64,000 bases of DNA from Roseinatronobacter sp052379845 (GCA_052379845.1 JBQTCF010000004.1), one strand, 5' to 3'. Shown: positions 16,279 to 25,717, numbered from the stretch's first letter. The notes: a model not told the origin generated them from the letters alone. Translations and numbers: made by a program.

Positions 16279-17282
16279 TGGCCTATCTCAATGACGGCGG
16301 CGACCAGTTCCCGGACATTCTGCAATTCGAGCAAACCGATCCTGTCTTGTCCGGTGAGCCCAATGAGGCCACTGGCGCCGGGCTGGACAATATTCCGCAC
16401 ATGCAGCTTGCACGTCGCACGCGCTGGCTGAAGACGCGTGTGGATCAGTTGCTCGACACAGTTGTCAATGCGACCACCAATGTCGCGGGTATCGTACGGC
16501 TCAACAATACGGTCACCAGTGACAGCGTGACACAGGCCGCCACGGCCAATGCGCTCCGGCTGGCGAACAACAACGCAAATACAAGGGTGCCCGACACCCG
16601 CGCGGTCACAGGCGCAGGTCTTGCGACCGGTGGTGGCACCCTGAACCAAAACCGCATCATCACAGTGCCAAAAGCGACCGCGCAGCAAGCAGTTGACGGT
16701 GTGGCGGATGATGTGGCCCTGACCCCGGCAACGGGGCGCGCCCAGATTGAGGCAATCTTGTCGGGCGGAAACGAGACTGCAGCCGCATTGGTGCCGGCTG
16801 GCGCGATCATGGATTTCGCCATGCCGACCCCGCCCAATGGCTGGCTGGTCTGTGACGGCTCGCAGCAATCGCGCAGCGAACACGCAGATCTGTTTGCAGC
16901 CATCGGCACGACATTTGGACCGGGCAACGGAACAACCACCTTCAACCTGCCTGATTTCAGAGGCGAGTTCCGGCGTGGCTGGGATGCCGGGCGTGGGGTC
17001 GATGCGGGACGCGGCTTCGGGACTAAGCAGAAGGGGACGCTGTTTGTCTTTGATCAGGCCAATGACGGCGTCTGGGTTACAGGCACAGCCGGAACCACAT
17101 TGACCGCATCGCAACTATCGGCGGGCGTGGATAGCTATTCAGCAAATGAATATCCGGGTGCCCGTGCGATGGGGGCCGCCCCGATCGGAAATGAACCCTT
17201 ACCCGGTCAGAACGACAACCTGCACGCGTCCGGCATTACCCGCCCCCGCAACATCGCAGTCCTGACCTGCATCAAGGCTTAA
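16278..17282 (+). CDS. Tail fibre-like protein with phage collar domain
   Basis: A 334-residue protein in the place of P2 gpH. The N-terminal region is probably the attachment part. Residues about 174-235 form a phage tail collar domain, with GAIMDFAMPTPPNGWLVCDG and later FNLPDFRGEFRRGWD. It ends with a short receptor-facing tip. It is likely a short fibre or adhesin. No separate tail-fibre chaperone is seen. The start has a strong GAGGAGG box. Confidence 0.8.
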   Translation: MAYLNDGGDQFPDILQFEQTDPVLSGEPNEATGAGLDNIPHMQLARRTRWLKTRVDQLLDTVVNATTNVAGIVRLNNTVTSDSVTQAATANALRLANNNANTRVPDTRAVTGAGLATGGGTLNQNRIITVPKATAQQAVDGVADDVALTPATGRAQIEAILSGGNETAAALVPAGAIMDFAMPTPPNGWLVCDGSQQSRSEHADLFAAIGTTFGPGNGTTTFNLPDFRGEFRRGWDAGRGVDAGRGFGTKQKGTLFVFDQANDGVWVTGTAGTTLTASQLSAGVDSYSANEYPGARAMGAAPIGNEPLPGQNDNLHASGITRPRNIAVLTCIKA

Positions 17283-17295
17283 AGGAGAACCCATC

Positions 17296-18477
17296 ATGCC
17301 TGATCAATTCCTTCATGGGGTCGAAGTCGTCCAGATCGATGACGGCCTGCGCCCCATTCAGACAGTAAAATCCTCGATCATCGGGTTTGTGGGCACTGCG
17401 CCCGATGCCGATGATGCGGTATTCCCTGAAAACACACCCGTGCTGATTACCGGCCCGCGCATGGCTGCGTCCTTGGGCGAACCTGGCACGCTGCGCGATG
17501 CCTATCTGGCGGCCTATGCCCAGGGCGTGGCGGAAATCATCATCGTACGTGTGCCGCATGCACAGGACGCGCCCACCACATTGGCCAATATCATCGGCGA
17601 TGAAACAGCGTATTCCGGTGTCTGGGGCTTGCTGGCTGCTGGCAGTGTCACCGGGCAGGTGCCGCGCATTCTGGCTGCCCCCGGTTTCACATCCGGAGAT
17701 CCCGGCGAAGGCGTCAATCCCGTGGTCAGCGCGCTGCTCAGCATTGCTCAGCGCCTGCGCGCCGTCGTGATCAAGGACGGGCCGAACACCACCGAGGCTG
17801 ATGCGATTACCGATGCAGGGCTATACGGGGATGACCGGCTTTACATCGTGGATCCCGCAGTGCGCGCTTTTGACACGGTATCTGCAAGCACGATCACACG
17901 ACCAGCATCAGGCTATGTGGCGGGTTTGCTGTCACGGCGCGACCGTGAAAAGGGCTTCTGGTGGTCGCCGTCCAATCAGGAAATGCGCGGCATTACGGGC
18001 ACAGCACGTCCGATCGGGTTCCAGATGTCCGAGCCAGCGACCGAAAGCAACCGCCTGAATGAAGCCAAAGTGGCGACCATCATTCGCCAGAACGGGTTCA
18101 GGCTTTGGGGCAACCGCTCGACGGCAACCGATCCGATCTGGGCCTTCCTGTCGGTGCGGCGCACGGCTGATATGATCTATGAAAGCATTGAAGCCGCGCA
18201 TCTGTGGGCCATGGACCGGCCTTTCTCAGCGCAGCTGCTGCTGGATATCCGCGACAGTGTGCAGGCGTATCTGGATACGTTGACCACGCGTGGCGCACTT
18301 CTGGGTGGACGGGTCTGGCTGGATCCGGAACTCAACACCGAAGCCACCCTGAAGGCTGGCAAGCTGTATCTCGATTTCGACATCGAGCCACCCGCACCGT
18401 TGGAGCGGCTGACCTTCCGCGCCCATCGCAATGGTTCTTACTACGAAGAGCTGGTTGCCACTGTCATCGCTTCCTGA
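17296..18477 (+). CDS. Tail sheath protein (P2 FI)
   Basis: A 393-residue contractile sheath protein. It opens with LHGVEVVQIDDG and the IGFVGTAPDAD motif (about 30-40), and ends with the conserved IEPPAPLERLTFR.H segment (about 365-380) typical of P2 FI. The sheath contracts to drive the tube through the envelope. AGGAG precedes the ATG; the tube gene follows after 12 bases. Confidence 0.93.
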   Translation: MPDQFLHGVEVVQIDDGLRPIQTVKSSIIGFVGTAPDADDAVFPENTPVLITGPRMAASLGEPGTLRDAYLAAYAQGVAEIIIVRVPHAQDAPTTLANIIGDETAYSGVWGLLAAGSVTGQVPRILAAPGFTSGDPGEGVNPVVSALLSIAQRLRAVVIKDGPNTTEADAITDAGLYGDDRLYIVDPAVRAFDTVSASTITRPASGYVAGLLSRRDREKGFWWSPSNQEMRGITGTARPIGFQMSEPATESNRLNEAKVATIIRQNGFRLWGNRSTATDPIWAFLSVRRTADMIYESIEAAHLWAMDRPFSAQLLLDIRDSVQAYLDTLTTRGALLGGRVWLDPELNTEATLKAGKLYLDFDIEPPAPLERLTFRAHRNGSYYEELVATVIAS

Positions 18478-18489
18478 GGAGATTGACCA

Positions 18490-18987
18490 ATGTCCTATCC
18501 AAAGCAAATCCGCAACTTTAACGCCTTCGTTGACGGGATCAGCTATTTCGGTCGCGCGACCGAAGGCAAGCTGCCCGACCTGAAGATTATGACCGCCGCC
18601 TATCGCGGCGCGGGCATGGACGGGCCAGTCGGCGTCGATATGGGGCTGGAAGCCATGAAGGCCGAACTGACCTTCGCGGAATTCGACCCCGCTGTGCAAA
18701 AGCTGATCGGGCGCGTCAATCGCTTCGTGCTGCGCCCTGTTCACAAGGGCGAAGACGGCAGTCCCGCCGACACGATGATCTACACTGTGGGCGGGCTGAT
18801 CACGATGCACGAGCCGGGAAACTTCAAGCCCGGCTCTGACACCACACTCAAAATGACAATCGACCTGCGCAGCTACCGCTATGAGCATAACGGCGAGGTG
18901 ATCTGGGACATCGACCTGGAAGCGGGCAAGCGCATCATCGGGGGTGTCGACCAACTGGCCGATCACCGCCGCGCAATGGGCCTTTAA
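18490..18987 (+). CDS. Major tail tube protein (P2 FII)
   Basis: A 165-residue tail tube protein. The opening FNAFVDGISYFGRATEGKLP and the GAGMDGPVGVDMG motif (about 40-52) are characteristic, as is the C-terminal YRYEHNGEVIWDIDLE segment. It stacks as hexameric rings inside the sheath. An AAGGAGG box follows for the next gene. Confidence 0.93.
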   Translation: MSYPKQIRNFNAFVDGISYFGRATEGKLPDLKIMTAAYRGAGMDGPVGVDMGLEAMKAELTFAEFDPAVQKLIGRVNRFVLRPVHKGEDGSPADTMIYTVGGLITMHEPGNFKPGSDTTLKMTIDLRSYRYEHNGEVIWDIDLEAGKRIIGGVDQLADHRRAMGL

Positions 18988-18999
18988 GGAGGGTATTAA

Positions 19000-19314
19000 A
19001 TGACTGCTGCACGTATGAATTCTGTCGCGCTGTCCACGCCAATCAAGGGCACGGACGGCAAGGTCATCACCGAGATCGAAGTGATGAAGCCGACCGCCGG
19101 TGCGCTGCGCGGTCTGCAACTGGCCATGGTCCAGATGCAGGACGTCAACGCCCTTGCGAAGCTGCTGCCGCGCATCACACAGCCCGCGCTGAGCACCGAT
19201 CAGGTGTGGGACCTCGATCCGGCCGATCTGGCCGACCTCGCCAACCGGGTGTCGCTTTTTTTTATGACACCCGAACAGCTGGTGATGATCCAGATCGAAC
19301 ACCAGACCGGTTAA
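19000..19314 (+). CDS. Tail assembly chaperone gpE (zero-frame product)
   Basis: A 104-residue P2 gpE/Mu gp41-like tail assembly protein, the short form of a pair of tape-measure chaperones. The core is ITEIEVMKPTAGALRGLQLA (about 24-43) and the LDPADLADLANRVS region near residue 72. An eight-T run at 19256-19263 near the 3' end fits a programmed -1 frameshift that would join it to E'. AAGGAGGG precedes the ATG. Confidence 0.87.
   Translation: MTAARMNSVALSTPIKGTDGKVITEIEVMKPTAGALRGLQLAMVQMQDVNALAKLLPRITQPALSTDQVWDLDPADLADLANRVSLFFMTPEQLVMIQIEHQTG
19257..19263 (+). promoter_or_regulatory. Slippery heptamer for gpE/E' -1 frameshift
   Basis: Seven T bases (T TTT TTT in the zero frame) lie within a run of eight T's at 19256-19263. 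Slipping back by one base here moves ribosomes from the E frame into the E' frame at TAT (19263). P2 uses a T-rich slippery site at the same place between E and E'. Confidence 0.75.
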
Positions 19315-19481
19315 GGCTGCCCGACGACATAGAGGAGGCGATGGCCGACATCGCCTTCATCTTCCACTGGTCCCCCGAGCATATGGACCGGATGGACCCA
19401 GAAGAACTGGCGCGCTGGTGGGCGCATGCCGAAGCGCGCTGGAAAGCCACACAACCCCCGTCTGCAGGACCAAATGTCTGA
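19263..19481 (+). CDS. GpE' extension of tail chaperone (read by -1 frameshift)
   Basis: The -1 frame continues from the slippery site to a stop at 19481, adding 72 residues. The last third, beginning MADIAFIFHW (from 19341), matches the short GpE family (P2 E'). A frameshifted fusion of about 160 residues would be made in small amounts and is thought to bind the tape measure. Separate initiation at ATG 19341, with GGAGG nearby, is an alternative. The stop overlaps the tape-measure start. Confidence 0.75.
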   Translation, partial: YDTRTAGDDPDRTPDRLRLPDDIEEAMADIAFIFHWSPEHMDRMDPEELARWWAHAEARWKATQPPSAGPNV

Positions 19482-21678
19482 CCTCAATATTGCCCTCATT
19501 CTGCGCTTCGTCGATCAGGCCACCGCGCCTGCGCGTGCAGCGATGCAGAATGTGCAGGGCGCTGCCGAGGCTGTCCAGCGCTATGGACATCAGCAAATTG
19601 CGCAAGGCCGTACGATGCAGGAAACTGCGCGGCAACAGACAGCAGATATGCGGGGGTCGACCTTGGCAACGATCGGCACGGGGGTGGCTTTTTATGCGGC
19701 AATGCGCCCTGCGATAGATTTCGAAGCGCAGATGTCGCGGGTCGCGGCTGTGTCCAAGGCCACCGATGATGAACAGCAGGCGCTGACCGCAACAGCGCTG
19801 GAACTGGGCGCGCGGACCCGCTTTACCGCGTCGCAGGCTGGTCAGGGTATGGAATATCTTGCAATGGCCGGGCTGGATGTGAACCAGACCATCGCCGCCA
19901 TGCCCGGTGTGCTGGGGCTGGCTGCTGCTGCTGGCGCAGATCTGGGGGATTCTGCGGATTATTCGACAAATATCCTTTCCGGGTTCCGGCTGGAGGTCGA
20001 TCAGTTGCCCAGACTGAACGATGTCCTGGTCAACACCTTCACCAGTTCGAACGTGACGCTAAGCCAGTTGGCCGCAACAATGGAATACGCAGCGCCTGGC
20101 GCTTCCCGATTGGGGCTTGGTCTTGAACAGGTCGCAGCAATGGCGGGGACATTAGGGGATCAGGGTATCAAAGGCGAGCGCGCAGGGACATCACTGCGCG
20201 CGATGCTTGCGCGGCTTGCAGCCCCTTCGACGGAAGCGCGTCGCGCGCTGGACGACATGAATGTCACGCTGGTCGATGCCGAGGGCAACCTGCGCCCTCT
20301 GTTCGAACTTCTGGAAGAGATGGACGTGGCGATGCGTGGGATGGGCACTGCCGCCCGCGAGGAGGTGCTGAATTCCATCTTTGGTCTGAATGCTGCGGGT
20401 GAAGCCGGAACGTTGATTGCGGCAGCGGGCAGTGGTGCCTTGCAGGACTATGCGGAAAGTCTGCGCGAAACCGGAACAGCGGCGCGTGTCGCAGAACAGA
20501 TGAGTGATAACGCGCGCGGTGCAATAGACCGGCTGAAAAGCGTGACGGAAAGCGCCCAGATCGCCCTTGGCAACGGATTGCTGCCGGTTCTTGTCGAAAT
20601 CGCTGAACAGGTCATGCCGCTTATCGCGATCACAGGCCAGTGGATCGGCGAAAATCAGGAACTGGTCAAGGTGATTGGCTGGGCCGTAGCCGGACTTCTG
20701 GCGTTGAGTATTGGCGCACTCGCGTTGCAATGGGGTTTCTGGTTGTTGTTCGGGTGGGTTGGAAAACTAAGGGTCGTTTTCGGCATTTTTCTGGTTGCGG
20801 TGGGACTCTTGGGACGGGGATTGATGGCGCTGGCCGTTCGTGCAATCCCGCTTCTACAGGTGATGGGCTTGGCGTTGGCCAATGTCTTGTTCTTCGTCGC
20901 TCGGGCCATCTATTCCGTGGGCCTTCTGCTTTTGAAGAACCCGCTCATTCTTGCGGTGGCCGCAATCGCGGCACTGGCCTATGTCGTCTATGACAGTTGG
21001 GACGGCATTGTCGCGTATTTTCAGGAGAAGTTTGATCGCGTTAAAGATGCCTTTGAAAACGGCCTGCTGGCCGGTCTGATATCGCTGTGGTCTGAGTTCA
21101 ACGTCTTCACGCTGATGATGGACGCGATCGAGGGGTTGCTGGCCTATATCGGCGAGGCGTTTGATATTGACCTGTTCACCCAGGGCGCAAACATGATTGC
21201 CAGCCTGCGCGCCGGGATCTGGTCTGTCCTGACAGATATGGTGGCAGCGGTGCGGGCCTATCTTGCCGGTATTGTGCCTGATTGGCTGATCCGCGCATGG
21301 AACTATGTCAGCGGCGGCGGTGGCGTGTCGGGTGACGATGGGCCGGGTGGCGATGGTCCAGCCACCGGTGACGGCCGCCGACGCAGGGCGCAAGGTGGCC
21401 GTGACAGCGGTGGTGTGGTGCGTCCGGGCTTCCTGTATGAAATCAACGAACGCGGTCAGGAATTCTTCAGCCCCAATATGCCAGGCAGCGTGATCAAGGG
21501 GGCTGACGCGTCCAGGGGGGCGGGAGCTGGCGCGCAGGCCGCGCGGGGCTTTGGTGACATCAATATCTATCCGCAGCCGGGCATGGATGCCCGCGCGATT
21601 GCCGAGGAGGTGAAGCGCGCCGTCCGCGAGATGATGCGCGAGGAGCGCTATGCCCTGCATGACGGGGGGTTGTCATGA
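19474..21678 (+). CDS. Tail tape measure protein (P2 gpT-like)
   Basis: A 734-residue tape measure protein that sets tail length and crosses the host envelope. The N-terminal part has the coiled-coil region and the TP901-like core (RFTASQAGQGMEYLAMAGLD, about 119-138; then a GIKGERAGTSLRAML segment). Residues about 405-515 are strongly hydrophobic, with several possible membrane helices. The C-terminal part is glycine- and charge-rich. I chose ATG 19474 because AGGA precedes it; the longer frame would lie inside E'. Confidence 0.9.
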   Translation: MSDLNIALILRFVDQATAPARAAMQNVQGAAEAVQRYGHQQIAQGRTMQETARQQTADMRGSTLATIGTGVAFYAAMRPAIDFEAQMSRVAAVSKATDDEQQALTATALELGARTRFTASQAGQGMEYLAMAGLDVNQTIAAMPGVLGLAAAAGADLGDSADYSTNILSGFRLEVDQLPRLNDVLVNTFTSSNVTLSQLAATMEYAAPGASRLGLGLEQVAAMAGTLGDQGIKGERAGTSLRAMLARLAAPSTEARRALDDMNVTLVDAEGNLRPLFELLEEMDVAMRGMGTAAREEVLNSIFGLNAAGEAGTLIAAAGSGALQDYAESLRETGTAARVAEQMSDNARGAIDRLKSVTESAQIALGNGLLPVLVEIAEQVMPLIAITGQWIGENQELVKVIGWAVAGLLALSIGALALQWGFWLLFGWVGKLRVVFGIFLVAVGLLGRGLMALAVRAIPLLQVMGLALANVLFFVARAIYSVGLLLLKNPLILAVAAIAALAYVVYDSWDGIVAYFQEKFDRVKDAFENGLLAGLISLWSEFNVFTLMMDAIEGLLAYIGEAFDIDLFTQGANMIASLRAGIWSVLTDMVAAVRAYLAGIVPDWLIRAWNYVSGGGGVSGDDGPGGDGPATGDGRRRRAQGGRDSGGVVRPGFLYEINERGQEFFSPNMPGSVIKGADASRGAGAGAQAARGFGDINIYPQPGMDARAIAEEVKRAVREMMREERYALHDGGLS

Positions 21679-22073
21679 TCAGCACTATCATGATGGCGCT
21701 GGGCGCGTTTCGTTTCGGGGTGACAGGCGGCAGCTATCAGACCCTGCGGCGTGTGGCGCAGTTTCGCTGGCAGGCGCAAGACCGGCTGGGGCGCGATCCC
21801 GCCATGCAGTTCATGGGGCCGGGATCCGAGGAGGTGACGCTGGAAGGCACAATCCATCCGCATTATCGCGGTGGTTTGCGGCAGGTTGAATTCATGCGTC
21901 TGTCCGCACGCAGCGGTGAGCCGTTGATGCTGGTCGACGGGCTGGGCTGGGTGTTCCATCGCTGGGTGATACTGTCGGTTGATGAGACGCGCAAAGTGCT
22001 GATGTCCGATGGCGCGCCGCGTCAGATCGATTTTCGCATCGCACTGCGCAGCTATGGCGAGGACCGCGCATGA
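21675..22073 (+). CDS. Tail protein U
   Basis: A 132-residue P2 gpU-like tail-completion protein. The core FMGPGSEEVTLEGTIHPHYRGG (start about residue 48) and the DGLGWVFHRWVI motif (about 90-101) are diagnostic. It caps the tail tube. The start overlaps the end of the tape measure by 4 bases, and its stop overlaps the X start. Confidence 0.88.
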   Translation: MISTIMMALGAFRFGVTGGSYQTLRRVAQFRWQAQDRLGRDPAMQFMGPGSEEVTLEGTIHPHYRGGLRQVEFMRLSARSGEPLMLVDGLGWVFHRWVILSVDETRKVLMSDGAPRQIDFRIALRSYGEDRA

Positions 22074-22630
22074 TCCGCTTTCGCAGACAGCGTGGTGAAC
22101 CGCTGGTATTGCGCCTGACCACGCCCTTCGCGCTGGCCGATATCGAGATTGCCTCCAGCCTGCGCAATGATCTGGGGGGGGCGTGGCATCTTGCAGCCAC
22201 TGTGCTTGATGTTGACGCAGGCCTGTTTGAACTGGATGCCGGTGTTGATGCGCGGGTGCTGCCTGCCGGTCGGTTGTGGTTTGATATCCGGTTCCGCCGG
22301 TTTGGCGAGAATGTGCACACGCTGACATTCAGGCTGGATCTGCTGGATGATATTGCCGCTGAAAACACCGCCCTTACTGATCGGGCACAATACAACGCGC
22401 GGGCACAAAGTGACGGGCGTGTCTATCTGACGCGCGAGGGCGATATGCTGGACGCGATCTGCCAGACGGAACTGGGCGCAGATGCACTGGCCCCGCAGCT
22501 GCTGGACGCCCACCCACGCCTTGCCGAACTGGGTCCGGTTTATCCGGCGGGTCTGGCGCTGTTTTTGCCCACACGTGACAGATTGGTTGCACCGCGCACC
22601 CGTCGTATCACGCTTTGGGGGCGCGCATGA
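22070..22630 (+). CDS. Beta-sandwich domain fused to tail protein X (LysM-like)
   Basis: A 186-residue protein with two parts. Residues 1-95 resemble the separate 94-residue protein at 23604 (shared pattern MI.(F/L)RR..G..L.LR, then RN..GG, V.D.D.G.(F/I)(E), LP.GR...DIR). Residues about 115-186 match P2 gpX, a LysM-like peptidoglycan-binding tail protein, with VYLTREGDMLDAICQ and YPAGLALFLP. Normal gpX is only about 70 residues, so this is a fusion. It lies between U and D, as X does in P2. Confidence 0.78.
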   Translation: MIRFRRQRGEPLVLRLTTPFALADIEIASSLRNDLGGAWHLAATVLDVDAGLFELDAGVDARVLPAGRLWFDIRFRRFGENVHTLTFRLDLLDDIAAENTALTDRAQYNARAQSDGRVYLTREGDMLDAICQTELGADALAPQLLDAHPRLAELGPVYPAGLALFLPTRDRLVAPRTRRITLWGRA

Positions 22631-23607
22631 CGACCCCGGATTTCCGCATCATCGCCAATGCGCAGGATGTCACCGCGATGATCCGCGACCGGCTGTTGTC
22701 ATTGACAATAACCGACAATGACGGCGAGACGGCCGATCGGCTGGAGCTGACGCTGGATGACCGGGATAACCGGCTGGAGATGCCCGAACTTGACGCGGTT
22801 CTGGAGGTCGAACTGGGCTATCGCAGCCAGCCTTTGCACCCGATGGGGCGTTTTGCGATTGAAGGCATATCCTCCTCTGGCCCGCCAGACAGTATGCGGA
22901 TCACAGCGACTGCCGTAGACCTGAAAACCGTCACCCGCGCGCCCCAGACCCGCGCATGGGAAGGGCAAAGTTTTGGCCAGATTGCCCGCAAGATCGCGTC
23001 AGAGGCAGGGCTTGAACTGGTAATCGCGCCGCGTCTGGAGATTGTGCCCTTTTCCTATCTGGCCCAAACGTCCGAAAGCGATCTGCATTTCCTGACGCGG
23101 CTGGCGCGCGGGCTGGATGCCACGGCCAAAGCGGCGGCGGGCAAGCTGGTGATCGCGGGGCGCGCGCCCGCAGATCAGACTGCGGCCGGAGATGAGCGCA
23201 AGCCCGTGGTGCTGCCGCGCGACCGGCTGACACGCTGGCAGTTCGATCTGTCAGAGCGGGGAAACGACAAGTCGGTCGAGGCCGAGGTGCAGTTGACCGG
23301 CAGCGCAGAGCGCAAGCGCGTCACAGCAGGCACTGGCAAGCCCGCCCGCCGCCTGCGCCACACCTTCGCGACCGAAGCCGAAGCCCGGCGCGCTGCAGAC
23401 AGCGAACTGGCACGCAGTGCACGCGGCAAGGGAAAATTTGAGGCCACGCTTGCAGGGTTTGAACCTGCCCTTTTCGCGGGGGGTCGGGTCTCGCTGACCG
23501 GCCTGCGCCCCGAAACAGCCGGGACATGGCATATCACTACGGTGCGCCATCAGCTTGGCACCGGCCTTGTGACAAATTTCAGCGCCAATAAGGGAGGGGA
23601 CGCATGA
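22627..23607 (+). CDS. Late control protein D (baseplate hub)
   Basis: A 326-residue P2 gpD-like hub protein. Typical segments are TITDNDGETADRLELTLDDRD (start about residue 26), the AVDLKTVTRAPQTRAWEG motif (about 96-113) and the SESDLHFLTRLARG segment (about 150-163). It forms the trimeric hub that carries spike V. The ATG at 22627 overlaps the previous stop. The C-terminus ends near the paralogue of the X N-terminal domain. Confidence 0.9.
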   Translation: MTTPDFRIIANAQDVTAMIRDRLLSLTITDNDGETADRLELTLDDRDNRLEMPELDAVLEVELGYRSQPLHPMGRFAIEGISSSGPPDSMRITATAVDLKTVTRAPQTRAWEGQSFGQIARKIASEAGLELVIAPRLEIVPFSYLAQTSESDLHFLTRLARGLDATAKAAAGKLVIAGRAPADQTAAGDERKPVVLPRDRLTRWQFDLSERGNDKSVEAEVQLTGSAERKRVTAGTGKPARRLRHTFATEAEARRAADSELARSARGKGKFEATLAGFEPALFAGGRVSLTGLRPETAGTWHITTVRHQLGTGLVTNFSANKGGDA

Positions 23608-23888
23608 TCACCCTGCGCCGCAAATATGGCGACACGCTGCGCTTGCGCTTTCACACCACAGCGGCATTGCGCGATGTGACAATCACGGCCGCATCGCGCA
23701 ATGCCGCAGGCGGCCTGACGCCCTTTAACGTGGCAATCGTCGATCGCGACGGCGGGATATTCGAGATCACACCGACCACGGGACTGCCCGTCGGCCGCCA
23801 TTCTGTCGACATCCGCTATGACCGCGCGGGCCAGACTGCAATCAGCCCGACATTCTTCATCCAGATACTGGAGGCAATGACGCCATGA
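23604..23888 (+). CDS. Stand-alone beta-sandwich protein, paralogue of X N-terminal domain
   Basis: A 94-residue protein, probably an immunoglobulin-like fold judging from its alternating beta pattern. It aligns along its full length with residues 1-95 of the X fusion protein, so one arose from the other by duplication. Its position between hub D and the long fibre gene suggests a baseplate-fibre connector. No named family is recognised. Confidence 0.68.
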   Translation: MITLRRKYGDTLRLRFHTTAALRDVTITAASRNAAGGLTPFNVAIVDRDGGIFEITPTTGLPVGRHSVDIRYDRAGQTAISPTFFIQILEAMTP

Positions 23889-25717
23889 GCACCACAATGA
23901 CCGACCTTGCCAGCGGCAAGACCTTCGTATTTGACACGGCCCTGCCGGGACGGGATGCCTATGAAGAAGCGCTGGCGCAAGGGTTTGAAGGCACACGCGC
24001 AGACTGGCTGGCCAGCCTGAAGGGGTTTGATTTTGATCCCGACGCGCCGGATTGGGAAAGCGACCGCGTGTACGGTCCGCGCGCAGCCGTGCTGAATGAT
24101 CATCGCCTTTGGGTGGCACGCACGGCCAGTCAGGGTGTCGCGCCGGGCAGCGACCCCGCGGTGTGGAAACTGGTTCTGGACGGTGCGGATGCCGCCGATC
24201 TTGTTCAAGCGGTCGCTGACGCCAACCAGCATCGCGCGGATGCAGACACTGCACGTGCGCAAACCGAAGCTGCGCTGGCCCAGACCCAGACCGTGCTGGG
24301 CCAGACACAGGCGGCCGCCGCCGCGCTGGCCCCGATCGAGGCGCTGCATCCGACAGATCAACCCCGCCCCAAAGGGTGGTGGGACACAGGCGATCGACTG
24401 GAACTGGCGGCCCCGATGATTGCGCGCGCCGTGATCAGCAACTGGCATCCGGGCCTTGTTCATCTTGGTGTGATCGGGTTTCAGGTCGAAAATCACGCAT
24501 TTACCGATCTGGACGCCACACAGCTTGCCCAACCCGGCCAACCGGTTGCAGCGGTCACGAATTGGGCGGATCAGATCGTTGCTGCGCAGCCTGAGAATGC
24601 GCGCCGCCCTACATTTGGCCGCCACCCCGCATCGGGGCTGCGTAACCGCCTGCCCAACAACCGCATGGACGGCGCGGCATTGGGCGTATTGGGTGCCGGG
24701 GGGGCGCTGCCGACAGGCTGGAGCCTTGTGAATATCGCCACTGGCGAGGTTGAGATCGTATCGCTGGCCCCAAAGAGCGGCAGACCGAATATCCGCATCC
24801 GGCTGAACGGCACACCCACGGGCAATGTGCAACTCACGTTTAACCCGCTTGGTTCGGCTCCCAGCGCCACGGGACAAACCTGGACGGGTTCAGCATGGGT
24901 GCAGCGGGTCGGCGGCAGCACTGCAAATATTACCAATGTGTCGCTGATCAATACGCATTTTTCCGGGTCAGGTTTTGCAGGCGCAACCAATGGCGGCAGT
25001 TTTCTCAGCACGATAGAAAGTGATCTGCGGCGCGTTGCGTCCGGTGGTATCGCACCAGAAAGCGTGACGAACACACGCGGTGTGCTGCAACTGGTCCATG
25101 CGAGCGGCCCCATCGACATCACCCTGGACATATCGGCACCGCAACTGGAACAAGCGAGCGAACCCAGCGCCGTGCAGATCACAGGCGCAAACGGGTTTGA
25201 CGTCACCGATGCCGGTCAGCCCAATGTTCATTCTCTGGGGTTTGACGGTGTTGACGATCGCCTAACTCTTGCAACATCGTTCAGTGGCCACACATCTTAC
25301 ACACTCGCAGCCGCACATGACGTGGCGTTTCTTCCCGCCGCCCCGAATGAGGGGATCATTTTCGGGGGCACAGGGCGCTTTACCAAAACCGTGTCCAGCG
25401 GGCTGCGCTGGCGCAACCAAGGCACCGATAATCAGGTGGATTTTTCTACGCAATCTGTGTCGGGGCGTCAGGTGGACATGGTGCGCGTGGCCGGGGCCGC
25501 AGCGCCAGAAGCGTGGCGCAACGGGCAGGCCGCAACCATCAGCACGGCTGCAGGCTCTCTATCGCCGCTTGTCGGTCTGACGCATTTTTTCAACGCGGGC
25601 AGCAGCTTTTCCAAAGGGCGGCTTTATGCCGCCGCATTGATTCCGCAGCCCGTGTCCGAAGCCGACCGCATTCGGCTGCAGCGCTATTTGTCCAGCCTTT
25701 CAGGAGTGATCCTATGA
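23885..25717 (+). CDS. Long tail fibre with lectin-like C-terminal domain
   Basis: A 610-residue fibre. Residues 1-100 look like an attachment module. Residues about 100-150 form an alanine-rich coiled coil. The middle (about 255-440) resembles a carbohydrate-binding beta-sandwich (LPNNRMDGA, GWSLVN). Residues about 450-610 look like a concanavalin/LamG-type domain (LGFDGVDDRLTLA, RLYAAALIPQPVSEADRIRLQRYL). It probably selects the host receptor. It overlaps the genes on each side by 4 bases. Confidence 0.75.
   Translation: MSTTMTDLASGKTFVFDTALPGRDAYEEALAQGFEGTRADWLASLKGFDFDPDAPDWESDRVYGPRAAVLNDHRLWVARTASQGVAPGSDPAVWKLVLDGADAADLVQAVADANQHRADADTARAQTEAALAQTQTVLGQTQAAAAALAPIEALHPTDQPRPKGWWDTGDRLELAAPMIARAVISNWHPGLVHLGVIGFQVENHAFTDLDATQLAQPGQPVAAVTNWADQIVAAQPENARRPTFGRHPASGLRNRLPNNRMDGAALGVLGAGGALPTGWSLVNIATGEVEIVSLAPKSGRPNIRIRLNGTPTGNVQLTFNPLGSAPSATGQTWTGSAWVQRVGGSTANITNVSLINTHFSGSGFAGATNGGSFLSTIESDLRRVASGGIAPESVTNTRGVLQLVHASGPIDITLDISAPQLEQASEPSAVQITGANGFDVTDAGQPNVHSLGFDGVDDRLTLATSFSGHTSYTLAAAHDVAFLPAAPNEGIIFGGTGRFTKTVSSGLRWRNQGTDNQVDFSTQSVSGRQVDMVRVAGAAAPEAWRNGQAATISTAAGSLSPLVGLTHFFNAGSSFSKGRLYAAALIPQPVSEADRIRLQRYLSSLSGVIL

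Noticed and set aside
19256..19263. The eight-T run as a sequencing error joining E and E' in one frame
   Set aside because: Both the zero frame and the -1 frame encode recognisable family segments, and P2 is known to frameshift in this gene pair; still noted as a test in the finding.
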